Shown here: positions 17,310 to 26,567 of the stretch, piece after piece | How positions within the stretch are numbered: the first letter of the stretch is position 1 | How the letters are laid out: the number at the start of each line of letters is the position of its first letter | NCBI RefSeq assembly: GCF_001422665.1 | Contig: NZ_LMLU01000005.1 | Span: 434,001 to 498,000, forward strand | Reading direction: 5' to 3' | DNA length: 64,000 nucleotides | DNA from: Arthrobacter sp. Leaf234 | GTDB taxonomy: Bacteria; Actinomycetota; Actinomycetes; Actinomycetales; Micrococcaceae | The notes under the pieces: generated by a model | Database searches by the model: none | What the model was told of the DNA's origin: nothing | What the model saw: only the letters and a program-made list of their open reading frames with translations | Made by a program: the position numbers and the translations under genes

Positions 17310-18893
17310 TCATGCCGGGGAACACTGCCCGTTGTCCGAGAGCAGCTCGCCCAGCGTGAGGTCGTCGCCGATCGTCGCGAGTTCCTGCAGATACTCCTCG
17401 GTGATGCCGTCGTCGGTGCTCTGCGCGGGCACCTGAGCGGGTACCCGGGAGACGACGACGGCCCGTTCCAAGTGGAGTGGCGCCATGGCCGCGGAGTCGG
17501 CCCCCTGCGCGAACATGTCCTGCACGCGGCTGTGGATGGCGTCGACGTCGGGGTAGGTCACGAAGTTCTCCGCGGGGGTGCCGAAGTCGGGCGGGCCTAT
17601 GGTGAGGCGCCTCGTCTCCTGGCCCTGTGCTTTGAGTCCGAGGTCCACGAAGCTCGCCAGCTGGTCCTGGGGGATGTCGGTCTCGACGATCTGCGTCCCC
17701 GCGGCGGCGATCGACTGGAACCGCGTCAGGACGGTCGCGGGGTCGAGCTGCGCGATCATGGCCTGCTGGACGCACTGCTGGCGGGCGATGCGGTCGTAGT
17801 CCGTCACGAACTCCCGCGACCGCGCGTACCAGAGCGCGTGGTAGCCGTCGAGCGTCTGCACACCCGGCTTGATCCAGCCGTCCGGTGGATAGTGGCGGAT
17901 CGGATCGGTGCCGGGGATCTCGCCCGCGGTGATCGGGACCCACCCGCCGGCATCGATCCGGATGCCGCCCATCGCGTCGACGAGTTGCTCGAAGCCGCCC
18001 ATGTCGACCAGGAGGTACGCCTGGACGTCGATGCCCAGCACGCCGCTCGCGGCGTCCATCATGGCCTCGGCCCCGGGGTCCGCCGCGTCGGGGTAGAGGT
18101 CCGTGTAGTTCTGCGCCACCTCGGTGTAGAGGCTGTTGATGATGCAGGGGTCACCGCAGTTGTACCCGTCCGGGTAGACGTCCCACAGGGGGGAGTCGGC
18201 GGAGAACGGGGCGTTCTGGAAGTTGCGCGGGATGCTGAAGGTGACGGTCGATCCGCTCTCAGCGTCGACGCTGATCACGGAGATGCTATCGGGTCTGCGC
18301 CCCGTCCGGTCCTCCCCGGCGTCCCCGCCCATCAGCAGGAAGTTGTACCGGCCGTCCACCGGGTCGAAGGCCGGCCCGGACTGGAAGATGGAGCCCACCG
18401 TCGACCGGCCGACGGTGAGGACATAGGCGCCGTAGAGGAGTGAGCCGCTGGTCAGCAGCATCAGGAGCGCCAGGGTGGCGGCGACCAGCGGACGGACCCC
18501 GCGCTCGAGCAGGGGCAGGCGGATCAGCCGCAGCGTGTTGACGAACACGAGCGCCCAGCCCAGGGCGATGCCGAGCAGGACGGCGATGAGGACGAGGGAC
18601 CACCAGCGGTGGGTCACGATCCCGACGACGAGGGTCCGGTCCGTCACCGCGAGCACCAGTCCGAGGACGAGGAGTGCCCAGGCCGCGAAGGTGGTCCTCA
18701 GGGAGCGGCGTCCGAGCCGCCGGTCACCGGCGACGATCTGTGCCGAGCCCGGCAGGACGAGGGTCATGACGAGCAGGACGAACGCCCGCTTGGTGCGGAC
18801 GGCCGGTGGCGCGGACTGCGGGTACCGCACCGGGTCGGTGAGCCCCCTCGTCCCCGTGCCGGGGGAGCCCTCGACCCGCGTCCCGGCGATCAT
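17310..18893 (-). CDS. LCP (LytR-CpsA-Psr) family glycopolymer-attachment protein
   Basis: The 527-residue membrane protein has about four N-terminal helices (residues ~38-57, 68-90, 93-118, 134-158) and then an extracytoplasmic LCP catalytic domain. That domain contains [39 protein letters not shown] and [16 protein letters not shown], the Asp/Arg residues that bind polyprenyl pyrophosphate. LCP enzymes move a polymer from its lipid carrier to peptidoglycan, which makes it the likely final step for the polysaccharide encoded at 1-15 kb or for teichoic/arabinogalactan-like polymers. ATG 18893 overlaps purE by 4 bases. It is the equivalent of M. tuberculosis Rv3267, where purE and purK are also close by. 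Confidence 0.88.
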   Translation of the reverse strand: MIAGTRVEGSPGTGTRGLTDPVRYPQSAPPAVRTKRAFVLLVMTLVLPGSAQIVAGDRRLGRRSLRTTFAAWALLVLGLVLAVTDRTLVVGIVTHRWWSLVLIAVLLGIALGWALVFVNTLRLIRLPLLERGVRPLVAATLALLMLLTSGSLLYGAYVLTVGRSTVGSIFQSGPAFDPVDGRYNFLLMGGDAGEDRTGRRPDSISVISVDAESGSTVTFSIPRNFQNAPFSADSPLWDVYPDGYNCGDPCIINSLYTEVAQNYTDLYPDAADPGAEAMMDAASGVLGIDVQAYLLVDMGGFEQLVDAMGGIRIDAGGWVPITAGEIPGTDPIRHYPPDGWIKPGVQTLDGYHALWYARSREFVTDYDRIARQQCVQQAMIAQLDPATVLTRFQSIAAAGTQIVETDIPQDQLASFVDLGLKAQGQETRRLTIGPPDFGTPAENFVTYPDVDAIHSRVQDMFAQGADSAAMAPLHLERAVVVSRVPAQVPAQSTDDGITEEYLQELATIGDDLTLGELLSDNGQCSPA

Positions 18894-19420
18894 GCGCCCT
18901 CCGCCGTCGAGCCGGCGATCCGGGTCCTGAGCGCGGCGCCCTTCTCCTCCGCACTCACGCGCAGGGCGTCCGCGAAATTGACGAGGCGGTCACGGAGCAT
19001 ACGCGCCTCGGCGTCGGTCCCGGCCGCGAGCATGCGGACGGCGAGGAGGCCCGCATTGCGGGCCCCCCCGATGGATACCGTCGCCACGGGGACCCCTGCC
19101 GGCATCTGCACGATCGAGAGCAGTGAGTCCATGCCGTCGAGGTACCGCAGCGGGACGGGGACGCCGATCACGGGCAGGGGAGTCACGGAGGCGAGCATCC
19201 CGGGGAGGTGTGCCGCGCCGCCGGCGCCCGCGATGATGACGCGCAGGCCGCGCTCGTGGGCGGTCCGCCCGTACTCGATCATGGCCGTGGGCATGCGGTG
19301 CGCGGATACGACGTCTGCCTCGTAGGGGATGCCGAACTCGGCGAGGGCGGCCGCTGCGGCCTCCATGACCGGCCAGTCCGAGTCCGAGCCCATCACGAGT
19401 CCTACCTGGGCGTTCGTCAC
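18890..19420 (-). CDS. purE: 5-(Carboxyamino)imidazole ribonucleotide mutase, PurE
   Basis: The 176-residue protein contains [25 protein letters not shown] and [14 protein letters not shown], which are the class I PurE active-site loops (conserved GSDSD and SAHR). It moves the carboxylate of N5-CAIR to C4, giving CAIR in purine synthesis. I chose GTG 19420 because GAAGGGAA lies 5-6 bases upstream. A TTG at 19438 that overlaps the purK stop is possible and would add six residues. It is followed by the LCP gene with a 4-base overlap and is transcribed with purK. Confidence 0.94.
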   Translation of the reverse strand: MTNAQVGLVMGSDSDWPVMEAAAAALAEFGIPYEADVVSAHRMPTAMIEYGRTAHERGLRVIIAGAGGAAHLPGMLASVTPLPVIGVPVPLRYLDGMDSLLSIVQMPAGVPVATVSIGGARNAGLLAVRMLAAGTDAEARMLRDRLVNFADALRVSAEEKGAALRTRIAGSTAEGA

Positions 19421-19434
19421 TGCGTTCCCTTCGG

Positions 19435-20613
19435 TCAATCCTGGTGGGTCGAGGGCGGCGCCGTGCCGTCGCGGAGGATCGCGGCGACCGTCGTGGCCCT
19501 CTGACGGACGGAGGCGAGCGGTTCCCCCGGGCTCGCCAGCGCGTTCACGTGGCCGATCTTGCGGCCCGGACGGACGCCCTTGCCATAGAAGTGCACTTTA
19601 GCGGATGGTCCTGAGGAGAGTGCCGAGGCGTAGGCGGCGTAGATGTCCGTGTTCTCCCCGCCCAGGACGTTCTTCATGACGGTGTGCTCCGCCACCGGAT
19701 CGGTCGATCCGAGGGGGAGGTCGAGGACGGCGCGGAGGTGCTGCTCGAACTGGCCGGTCAGGGAGCCGTCCATGGTCCAGTGGCCCGAGTTGTGCGGACG
19801 CATGGCGAGCTCGTTGACCAGGAAACCGGGGTCCGTACCAGGCGTCTCGAACAGCTCGACCGCCATCACCCCGGTGACCCCCAGCTGTTCCGCGAGCTGG
19901 AGTGCCGCCCTGGTGACGGCGTCCGCGATGCCCTGGGGGAGGTGCGGCGCCGGGGCGAGCACCTCGTCGCACACGCTGTCCACCTGGATGGACTCGACGA
20001 CGGGCCAGGTCACGGCCTCGCCGGAGGGTCGGCGGGCCACGAGGACGGACAGTTCACGGCTGAAGGGGACGAACTGCTCGACGAGCAGTTCCCCGCCCGT
20101 GAACCACGGCTCCGCCGCCGTCAGGGCTTCCTCGTCGCGGAGGACCAGCACGCCCTTGCCGTCGTAACCGCCCCGTGGGGTCTTGAGGACCACGGGCCAG
20201 CCGGACTCGGCGGCGAACGCCGCAAGCTCCGCAGTTCCCGTCACCGCACGCCAGCGCGGGTTCGGCAGCCCGAGCTCCTCGACCGCCCGGCGCATCACGA
20301 GCTTGTCCTGCGCGTGCAGGAGCGCGGCAGGCGACGGATGGATCACCACACCCTCCCGGGCGAGCTCCTCGAGGAGCTCGCCCGGGACGTGTTCGTGGTC
20401 GAAGGTCACGACGTCCACCCCGGCGGCGAAGGAGCGGAGGGCATCAGGATCCCGGTAGTCGCCGATCTCCGCGCGCGCCACGGCGGCGACGGCGGAGACG
20501 TCCGGTCCTTCCGCGAGGACACGGAGTTCGAGGCCGAGTTCTGTGGCGGGGCCTGACATCATGCGAGCGAGTTGGCCGCCGCCCACCACGCCGATCACGG
20601 GAAAAGTCACCAT
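19435..20613 (-). CDS. purK: N5-carboxyaminoimidazole ribonucleotide synthase, PurK
   Basis: The 392-residue ATP-grasp enzyme converts AIR, ATP and bicarbonate to N5-CAIR for PurE. It has [13 protein letters not shown] at the N-terminus, the ATP-grasp loop [34 protein letters not shown] and [17 protein letters not shown] 20613 is adopted. GTG 20610, two codons shorter in effect, lies exactly 6 bases after a TACCCT box (20617-20622), so it could be a leaderless start. It forms an operon with purE and the LCP gene. Confidence 0.94.
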   Translation of the reverse strand: MVTFPVIGVVGGGQLARMMSGPATELGLELRVLAEGPDVSAVAAVARAEIGDYRDPDALRSFAAGVDVVTFDHEHVPGELLEELAREGVVIHPSPAALLHAQDKLVMRRAVEELGLPNPRWRAVTGTAELAAFAAESGWPVVLKTPRGGYDGKGVLVLRDEEALTAAEPWFTGGELLVEQFVPFSRELSVLVARRPSGEAVTWPVVESIQVDSVCDEVLAPAPHLPQGIADAVTRAALQLAEQLGVTGVMAVELFETPGTDPGFLVNELAMRPHNSGHWTMDGSLTGQFEQHLRAVLDLPLGSTDPVAEHTVMKNVLGGENTDIYAAYASALSSGPSAKVHFYGKGVRPGRKIGHVNALASPGEPLASVRQRATTVAAILRDGTAPPSTHQD

Positions 20614-20622
20614 CACAGGGTA
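20610..20622 (-). promoter_or_regulatory. TACCCT -10 box, likely leaderless start of purK
   Basis: On the minus strand TACCCT (20617-20622) is followed after 6 bases by GTG at 20610, so transcription could start on the start codon. Confidence 0.45.
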
Positions 20623-20908
20623 CCCACGCAGCCTTCGGACGCCTTCATCGGGCGTCCGGCGCATGCACTGTCGGAGGGCGGCAGTGCGGGCGGGGGCGGG
20701 GCGGCTCCCGGTGAGCTCCCAGCCGGTGTCCGGCCGATTCCTGACGCGGCGATGTCATGATGCCCGTAAAATGGTCCGAAACACGCCATGCAAGGGTCAG
20801 CCGGGCGGTCAGCCCAGCCGACCCCCATGTCGATCGATCCAGGGGAGCGCAGGAGCAGCACGCTTCCCGCGGTGCACGGTGTCCGTCCCCAGACCGCGGA
20901 GGTAAGCA

Positions 20909-21475
20909 GTGGCAGGAATCATGGACAGGATCAGGGGCCTCGCGTCCCTCTTCTGGCGCGAGGTGGCGAAGTTCGGCGCCGTCGGAGGTGTGGCCTTCGT
21001 CATCGACAACGGCCTGTACTGGTATCTGATCCACGGGCCGATGAGCGGCAGCGAGGTCAAGGCACGCTTCGTCTCGGCCGGCGTCGCGACGATCTTCGCG
21101 TGGGTGGCCAACCGGTACTGGACCTTCCGTCGGCGGCGTCAGCCGAATGCGGCGCGCGAGCTCGTCATGTTCGTCTTCATCAATGTCATCGGTATGGGCA
21201 TCGCCGCGGGCTGCGTGGCGATCGCGAAGTACGGCTTCTCGGTGTCGGACACCAGGACCATCTTCGTCGTCGGCATCGCCGGCACGGTCCTCGCAACGCT
21301 CGTGCGCTTCGTCGCCTACCGCTTCTGGGTCTTCAACGTCGAACTCGACGAGGAACCCGAGTTCAGCCACGACCAGGAGATCCTGCACCCGCACGCCGCA
21401 CCTGCCCCATCCACCCCGGAGGCGACCCGGCAGGGCGATCACCGCCCGGTCAGGAAGGCCCCAGCCGGTCAGTGA
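20909..21475 (+). CDS. GtrA-family membrane protein
   Basis: The 188-residue protein has four predicted helices (around residues 21-42, 52-68, 83-105, 115-135). It contains KFGAVGGVAFVIDNGLYW and the NRYWTFRRRR motif that ends helix 2 of GtrA proteins, plus RFVAYRFWVF at the end of helix 4. GtrA proteins are linked to flipping or moving lipid-linked sugars for cell-surface glycans. GTG 20909 has GGAGG at the right distance; ATG 20921 is an alternative. It is divergent from purK, as in the M. tuberculosis Rv3277 region. A -10-like TAAAAT lies at 20767-20772. Its end overlaps the convergent TIGR03089 gene by 26 bases. Confidence 0.87.
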   Translation: MAGIMDRIRGLASLFWREVAKFGAVGGVAFVIDNGLYWYLIHGPMSGSEVKARFVSAGVATIFAWVANRYWTFRRRRQPNAARELVMFVFINVIGMGIAAGCVAIAKYGFSVSDTRTIFVVGIAGTVLATLVRFVAYRFWVFNVELDEEPEFSHDQEILHPHAAPAPSTPEATRQGDHRPVRKAPAGQ

Positions 21476-22223
21476 CCCGCTCGCCGGCGAGCATGCGGTC
21501 GGTGACGGGGACGCCTTCCTCCACCAGCACGAGAGTCCCTTCCTCCTGCCACACCGCGAGGGCGACGGCGAGGGACCGCAGCGGATCGGTGCCGGCTTCG
21601 AGGAGCACCGTGGCCGGGCCCGCCGACCGGTCCGCGGTAGGGATGCCGGCCGGCGCCAGCAGTTCCGGAGCCGTGATCGCCCTCCCCGCGTGGACGACCA
21701 GGACGGGATCGACGGCGTCGTCATCCTGCGAGGACATCGGATCCCCGAAGAAGACGTCCCCGTGGGAGCGGACCTCCGCGGCGTAGTCGACCGCTCCGCG
21801 GGGGAGCGGCCCGTCCCAGCGCAGGGCGAGTGATCCCAGCGCGACGCAGGCCAGCAGCCTCGGCGGATCGAGCGGCGAGCGTTCACGCGAGGTCATGACG
21901 ATGTCCGCATCGTCCGGGCCACTGCCTGTCGCCGGACCGCCGTCGCGCGCCTCCTCGGCACCGAGGACGACGACCGCCCCGACCTGCCAGCACGCAAAGG
22001 CCAGCGCCAGCGTCTTCCAGTGGGGCGGGAGGTCGAGCGCAATCCTGGTGGACGCGGTGGCATCGAGCTCGTCCACCAGCAGGTTGGCGCTCTTGGCCAC
22101 CCAGTTGTCGAAGACACGGCCGGACAGCTCGATCCGGCCGTCGGTACCGTGCCAGACGAGCCGGGGTGACGAGGTGCTGATGGACCGCATCCTGGTCAGG
22201 ACGTCGGCGGGTGTGCGTGGCAT
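21450..22223 (-). CDS. TIGR03089 family protein (truncated adenylate-former-like)
   Basis: The 257-residue protein has PRTPADVLTRM at its start, DLPPHWKTLALAFACWQVGAVVVLG in the middle and DPVLVVHAGRAITAPELLAPAG. It corresponds to TIGR03089 (Rv3268-like), resembling the N-terminal part of AMP-binding enzymes without the ATP-binding TSGTTG loop. An enzymatic adenylation role is therefore unlikely. Function is not established. The gene lies between the LCP/purine block and whiB2, the same position as in mycobacteria. ATG 22223 follows AAGAGG. Its 3' end overlaps gtrA. Confidence 0.8.
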   Translation of the reverse strand: MPRTPADVLTRMRSISTSSPRLVWHGTDGRIELSGRVFDNWVAKSANLLVDELDATASTRIALDLPPHWKTLALAFACWQVGAVVVLGAEEARDGGPATGSGPDDADIVMTSRERSPLDPPRLLACVALGSLALRWDGPLPRGAVDYAAEVRSHGDVFFGDPMSSQDDDAVDPVLVVHAGRAITAPELLAPAGIPTADRSAGPATVLLEAGTDPLRSLAVALAVWQEEGTLVLVEEGVPVTDRMLAGERVTDRLGPS

Positions 22224-22375
22224 GAGAGCCTCTTTCGGAAGGGTCGGTCGACGGCGGCGGGCCGGCGCAGGGAGGGGCCGGACCGTTCGTCCGACGCGCC
22301 CGCCAGAACAGGTAGTCGGGTCGGCGTGGCGCCCGTGATTCTCCGGATCCGACTCTATAAGATCACCCCCGTCGC

Positions 22376-22405
22376 TTGACGTGCATCGACTTACACCCGT
22401 GTAAT
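22376..22405 (+). promoter_or_regulatory. Promoter with palindromic operator before whiB2
   Basis: TTGACG (22376-22381) is followed after 18 bases by TGTAAT (22400-22405), a good housekeeping promoter. TTACAC-CC-GTGTAA (22391-22404) is a near-perfect palindrome that overlaps the spacer and -10. A protein bound there would block the promoter. Transcription would then start about 75 bases before the whiB2 start codon. Confidence 0.6.
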
Positions 22406-22488
22406 TAGACATCGGATTTGTTCCAGCAGCGGGGCGCGAGGGTCGACCCATGCTTGATGTTGGAACGGCAACACCGGGAAGGCTGACC

Positions 22489-23082
22489 ATGGGGCAGGCA
22501 GAACGCACACAGGAACGACCAGACATCGCAGCGCAGGCTTCTGCCCGCTACGGCTCCAGGGGTGTTCCTGCCGACTGGTTCCTCGATCCCGCAGATCCGC
22601 TCGCCGGCGATCGCTACCGGGCGGGCTCGCTGTCCACGCTGGAGGACCAGGCCACCGCCTTCCTCGCCGCCCACGAGGCGCTCGCCGACCTCCCGGACAT
22701 CGAGGAGGGTCCCAGCAGCCTGCTCGTCCTGCCGACCCCGGGTCCCGCCACCTCTCCTGTCCTTCCGGGCGTCCGCGAGGACGCCACGCCGTCGGCCGCA
22801 CCGGCAGCCCGCCCCACCTGGATCGGGCTTCCCCTCGCGCCGGGCAACGTCGACGACGACGGCGAGCTGTCGTGGCAGGCAGACTCACTGTGCGCGCAGA
22901 CCGATCCCGAGGCGTTCTTCCCCGAGAAGGGCGGCTCCACGCGTGACGCCAAGAAGGTCTGCGGGTCCTGCATGGTGAAGTCCGAGTGCCTGGAGTATGC
23001 CCTGGAGAACGACGAGCGCTTCGGCATCTGGGGCGGTCTCTCGGAGCGCGAGCGCCGCAGGTTGCGGAAGCGAGCGGTCTGA
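22489..23082 (+). CDS. whiB2: WhiB-family iron-sulfur regulator (WhiB2/WhmD type, long N-terminus)
   Basis: The C-terminal ~80 residues form a WhiB domain: four cysteines (SLCAQTD, then KKVCGSCMVKSECLEYAL) that hold a 4Fe-4S cluster. The GIWGG turn and the basic RERRRLRKRAV tail follow. WhiB2 works with the principal sigma factor and controls cell division and septation genes. The protein is 197 residues from ATG 22489 (GGAAGG site), so ~115 residues precede the WhiB domain. That is longer than the ~80-130-residue family norm, and no alternative Met occurs before the domain. Gene order (whiB2, GT2, DUF5719) is conserved in actinobacteria. The gene symbol is inferred from the neighbourhood. 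Confidence 0.88.
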   Translation: MGQAERTQERPDIAAQASARYGSRGVPADWFLDPADPLAGDRYRAGSLSTLEDQATAFLAAHEALADLPDIEEGPSSLLVLPTPGPATSPVLPGVREDATPSAAPAARPTWIGLPLAPGNVDDDGELSWQADSLCAQTDPEAFFPEKGGSTRDAKKVCGSCMVKSECLEYALENDERFGIWGGLSERERRRLRKRAV

Positions 23083-26000
23083 TCCGGCACAACCTCCGCG
23101 TCACCGCCGTTGTCGTAGCCCACAACGGTGCCGAGTACCTTCCGGAGACCCTGGAGGCACTTGAACGCCAAAGCCGCCCGGCCGACTTCTGCGTCGGCGT
23201 CGACGCCGGATCAACGGACCGCTCCGCCTCGATCCTGCAGCTCGACCTGCCGGTCGGGAGCCCCGTGGTCGGCGCCCCGGCGCGAGCGGGCTTCGGCACG
23301 GCCGTCCGCTCGGCGGTCGCCGAGATCCCCTCCCGCCCGTCCGGTGTGGAAGCCGATGACGACTGGCTCTGGCTGCTGCACGACGACGCGGCCCCGGAAC
23401 CGGATGCCCTCGCCGAGATGCTGCTCGCCGTCGAGCGCGCGCCGTCCGTGACGGTGGCGGGGGCGAAGCAGGTCGCCTGGGACGATCGACGCGAGCTGGT
23501 CGACGTCGGACTGTCCATCAGCAGATGGGCGGAGCGCCTGACCCTGATCGACGTGGACGAGCATGACCAGGGCCAGTACGACGCCCGCAGCGATGTCTTC
23601 GCGGTGAACTCCGCCGGCATGCTGGTCCGCCGCGACGTCTGGGACGAGCTCGGCGGCTTCGATCCCGCACTCCACGGCGTGGGCGACGACGTCGACCTCT
23701 GCTGGCGGAACCGCCTCGCCGGTCACCGCGTCGTCGTGGTGCCCTCCGCCACAGTCCGCCACGGGGTCGCGAGGCCCCATCCCGTCTCGACGCCGCACGC
23801 CGCACGCTCGGCCGAGGTGTACCTCAGGCTCAAGCACGCACCGTTCTGGGCCGTTCCCTTCCTCGCCGCCGGCGCCGTACTCGGCGGCGTGGGACGATTC
23901 CTGCTCGGCCTTCTGGCCAAGGACCCGGCGCATGGAGCAGGGCAGCTGCTGGGCAGCCTCGCCGGCGTCTCGCGGCCCGTCCTCCTGTTCCGTTCGAGGC
24001 GCTCCGTGGCCCGCACGCGGCGTCGGCCCCGTTCCATCGTCAGGCCCCTGATCACTGCGCGTCGCGACGTCTGGTCCCATCGGAGATCGGTTCTGGACGC
24101 CTTCACGTCGCGCGGTGCCGCCGGCGGTCAGCAGGCGCCCCAGCACCTGGAAGAGTACGTCCCGTCGGGCGACAGCAATGACGACTTCGCCGCCCTCGCG
24201 GCCCCTGCGAGGCCCTGGGTGGGCCTGGGAGCGGTGGCCGCCGTGGTGCTGCTGCTCGTCACGGCGTTCGTGGGCCTGCACAGCCTGATCGGTGCCCCGG
24301 CGCTGGCCGGCGGCGCCCTGCTCCCCGTCGCGGCGACACCGGGTGCCGTCTGGGACAGTGCGACGTCGTGGTGGACGGTCCTCGGCACCGGCATGGCTGC
24401 CCACGCGTCCCCGTTCGCGTTCGTGCTGTGGCTGCTGTGCCTGCTCGCGCTCGGTTCGGCCAACACTGCCGTGGTGGTCCTGGTCGTGTGCGCCTTGCCG
24501 CTCGCGGGCCTCTCCGCCTGGTTCGCCGCCGGCGGGCTCACGAGGTCACGAGGGCTCCGGCTGTGGGCGGCGCTGCTCTGGGGCGCCGCGCCGACCCTGC
24601 AGGTGGCGCTCGGCAGTGGCCGCCTCGGTGCGCTCATCGCGCACATCCTGCTGCCCCTGGCGCTCCTCGGGGCGGTCCGGGCCGTCGGCGCCGCGCTGGG
24701 GTCGCGTCCTGTTCCGGAGGGTGTCTCCGCGCCCGGGACCGGCGGGGTCCGCAGCTGGACCGCCGGGGCGGCGACCGGTCTGCTCCTGGCGCTCGCGACG
24801 GCGTCCGCCCCTTCACTGATTCCTTTCGTGGCCGTCGGACTGGCCTGTGCGCTGCTGATCGGACGGCGACGGACCCGCACGCTCTGGTGGGCGCTGCTCC
24901 CGATGGTCGCGCTGCATCTGCCCTACGTGCTGTCGGCGATCGGTGATCCCCGGGGGCTGCTCGGAGATCCCGGCGTCCCCACGCCCTTCGAGGCGGCAGC
25001 GCCCTGGCAGCAGCTCCTCGGGTTCCCCGTGGACTTCGACCCGATGCTGCCGCTCGCCGGAGCGGATCTCCTCGGGCAGGGTCCCTGGGCCCTCGTCGCG
25101 GCTGTCCTGATCGGTGCACCGGTGGTGCTCCTGGCCGCGGCCGCCCTCTTCCTCCCGGGGGGACGCGGCACGGCGGTCCGGTGGTTCTGGGTCCTCGCGG
25201 TGCTGGCCTTCGCGCTCGCGGTGGCCTCGTCCGCCCTGCCCGTGGCCGCCGGTGCGACCAGCCTGATCGGGATCTTCCCCGGACCGCTGACCTCCGTCCT
25301 GGTCCTGTGCCTGCTCGCTGCGGCCCTGTCGGGCCTGCCCGGGCGGCCGGACGACGTCGTTCCTCCGCGCCAGGAGTCTGCACGACGCCGCCGCCTCGCT
25401 GCTGTCGCGGGAGGGCTCGCCCTCGCTGTCGGGCCCGCACTCAGCCTCGGGCTGTGGCTCGCCCCGGAGCTCGCGGGTCCACCCGCCGGCGTCGTCGAAC
25501 CCGTCGTCATCCCGGGCAGTCCCACCGAGGCGGCGCCGCTGCCCGGGCCGGGCACCACCGCCTTCGGCACCGCGCTCGGCCTCGAATCCGCAGCCGAACG
25601 TCCGCTGCCCGCCACTGCCGCGGACCGCGGGACCGGGGCCGACCGGACGCGCACGCTGGTCATCACGGTCGACGACGACGACACGGTGGGCGCCTCGCTG
25701 ATGCGTGGTGCCGGGACGACCCTGGACGCGCTCAACCCGCTGTACGCCGCGAGGGACCTGCAGGGTGGCGGCCCCGTCACCGTGCGCGAGGACAGCGCGT
25801 CGGCACGGATCCTCCGCACGAGCGTCGCCATGATCGTCGGCGCCACCGGCGCGGATCCCCGGAACGACCTGCGGGACCTGGGAGTCGGCTTCGTGGTCCT
25901 CCAGCAGTCCGACACCGCAGGAGATTTCCTGAGTGCCCGGATCGACTCCGTGCCCGGCCTCACGGCCGTGGGGGACACGGATTCCGGCCGGCTGTGGCGT

Positions 26001-26567
26001 GTCACGCCCGCCACGCTCGAGGACGGGACCGAGGATGCCGGCGGCAGCACGGCCCGTGTCCGGGTGCTCGACGCCGACGGACTCACCCTTGCCGCGGTAC
26101 CCTCCGGCCCGCTCCAGGCAGAAGGCGTCATCGATCCCGGGCCCGCGGGCAGGACGCTCGCCATCGCGGAGGAGGCCGATCCGGGGTGGCAGGCGACGCT
26201 CGACGGTCGACCGTTGGAGCGCTCGTCCGATGGCTGGCGCCAGTCCTTCGCGCTGCCGGCCGAGGGCGGGGACCTCCGGGTGACCTACGCGAGCCCGTAC
26301 CAGCCGTGGTCCGAAGCCGTCCAGGCCGTCGTGATCGGCCTGACGCTGCTCCTTGCGATCCCGCTCCCGACGAGGCAACCGGTGACGAAGACCCGGAGCG
26401 CGCGCGGCGCCCGGAGGAATTCCGCCCGCCCACCGGTGGACGGACGCCCCGGATCCCGACCCGCGGACCGTGACGCCCGGACATCCGACGGCCAACCCGA
26501 CGGCGACGGTGCGGGACGCGATGACGACAGGGTCCAGCCGGTGGCCAGTGGAAGTGGGTCCGTGTGA
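23079..26567 (+). CDS. Large GT2 glycosyltransferase fused to a multi-pass membrane region
   Basis: This ~1,160-residue protein has an N-terminal GT2 domain (VTAVVVAHNGAEYLPETLEALERQ, DWLWLLHDDAAP with a DD metal pair, FDPALHGVGDDVDLCWRNRL). Next come a TM-rich region with around ten helices (residues ~390-830) and a C-terminal extracytoplasmic region of ~300 residues. It probably glycosylates an envelope lipid or polymer, like other WbbL-type fusions. The start is uncertain: no ATG/GTG/TTG lies near the GT2 domain. I use CTG 23079, which overlaps the whiB2 stop as CTGA; GTG 22986 would overlap 97 bases. The stop overlaps the next start (GTGATG). It is therefore coupled to whiB2 and DUF5719. 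Confidence 0.82.
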   Translation: MIRHNLRVTAVVVAHNGAEYLPETLEALERQSRPADFCVGVDAGSTDRSASILQLDLPVGSPVVGAPARAGFGTAVRSAVAEIPSRPSGVEADDDWLWLLHDDAAPEPDALAEMLLAVERAPSVTVAGAKQVAWDDRRELVDVGLSISRWAERLTLIDVDEHDQGQYDARSDVFAVNSAGMLVRRDVWDELGGFDPALHGVGDDVDLCWRNRLAGHRVVVVPSATVRHGVARPHPVSTPHAARSAEVYLRLKHAPFWAVPFLAAGAVLGGVGRFLLGLLAKDPAHGAGQLLGSLAGVSRPVLLFRSRRSVARTRRRPRSIVRPLITARRDVWSHRRSVLDAFTSRGAAGGQQAPQHLEEYVPSGDSNDDFAALAAPARPWVGLGAVAAVVLLLVTAFVGLHSLIGAPALAGGALLPVAATPGAVWDSATSWWTVLGTGMAAHASPFAFVLWLLCLLALGSANTAVVVLVVCALPLAGLSAWFAAGGLTRSRGLRLWAALLWGAAPTLQVALGSGRLGALIAHILLPLALLGAVRAVGAALGSRPVPEGVSAPGTGGVRSWTAGAATGLLLALATASAPSLIPFVAVGLACALLIGRRRTRTLWWALLPMVALHLPYVLSAIGDPRGLLGDPGVPTPFEAAAPWQQLLGFPVDFDPMLPLAGADLLGQGPWALVAAVLIGAPVVLLAAAALFLPGGRGTAVRWFWVLAVLAFALAVASSALPVAAGATSLIGIFPGPLTSVLVLCLLAAALSGLPGRPDDVVPPRQESARRRRLAAVAGGLALAVGPALSLGLWLAPELAGPPAGVVEPVVIPGSPTEAAPLPGPGTTAFGTALGLESAAERPLPATAADRGTGADRTRTLVITVDDDDTVGASLMRGAGTTLDALNPLYAARDLQGGGPVTVREDSASARILRTSVAMIVGATGADPRNDLRDLGVGFVVLQQSDTAGDFLSARIDSVPGLTAVGDTDSGRLWRVTPATLEDGTEDAGGSTARVRVLDADGLTLAAVPSGPLQAEGVIDPGPAGRTLAIAEEADPGWQATLDGRPLERSSDGWRQSFALPAEGGDLRVTYASPYQPWSEAVQAVVIGLTLLLAIPLPTRQPVTKTRSARGARRNSARPPVDGRPGSRPADRDARTSDGQPDGDGAGRDDDRVQPVASGSGSV

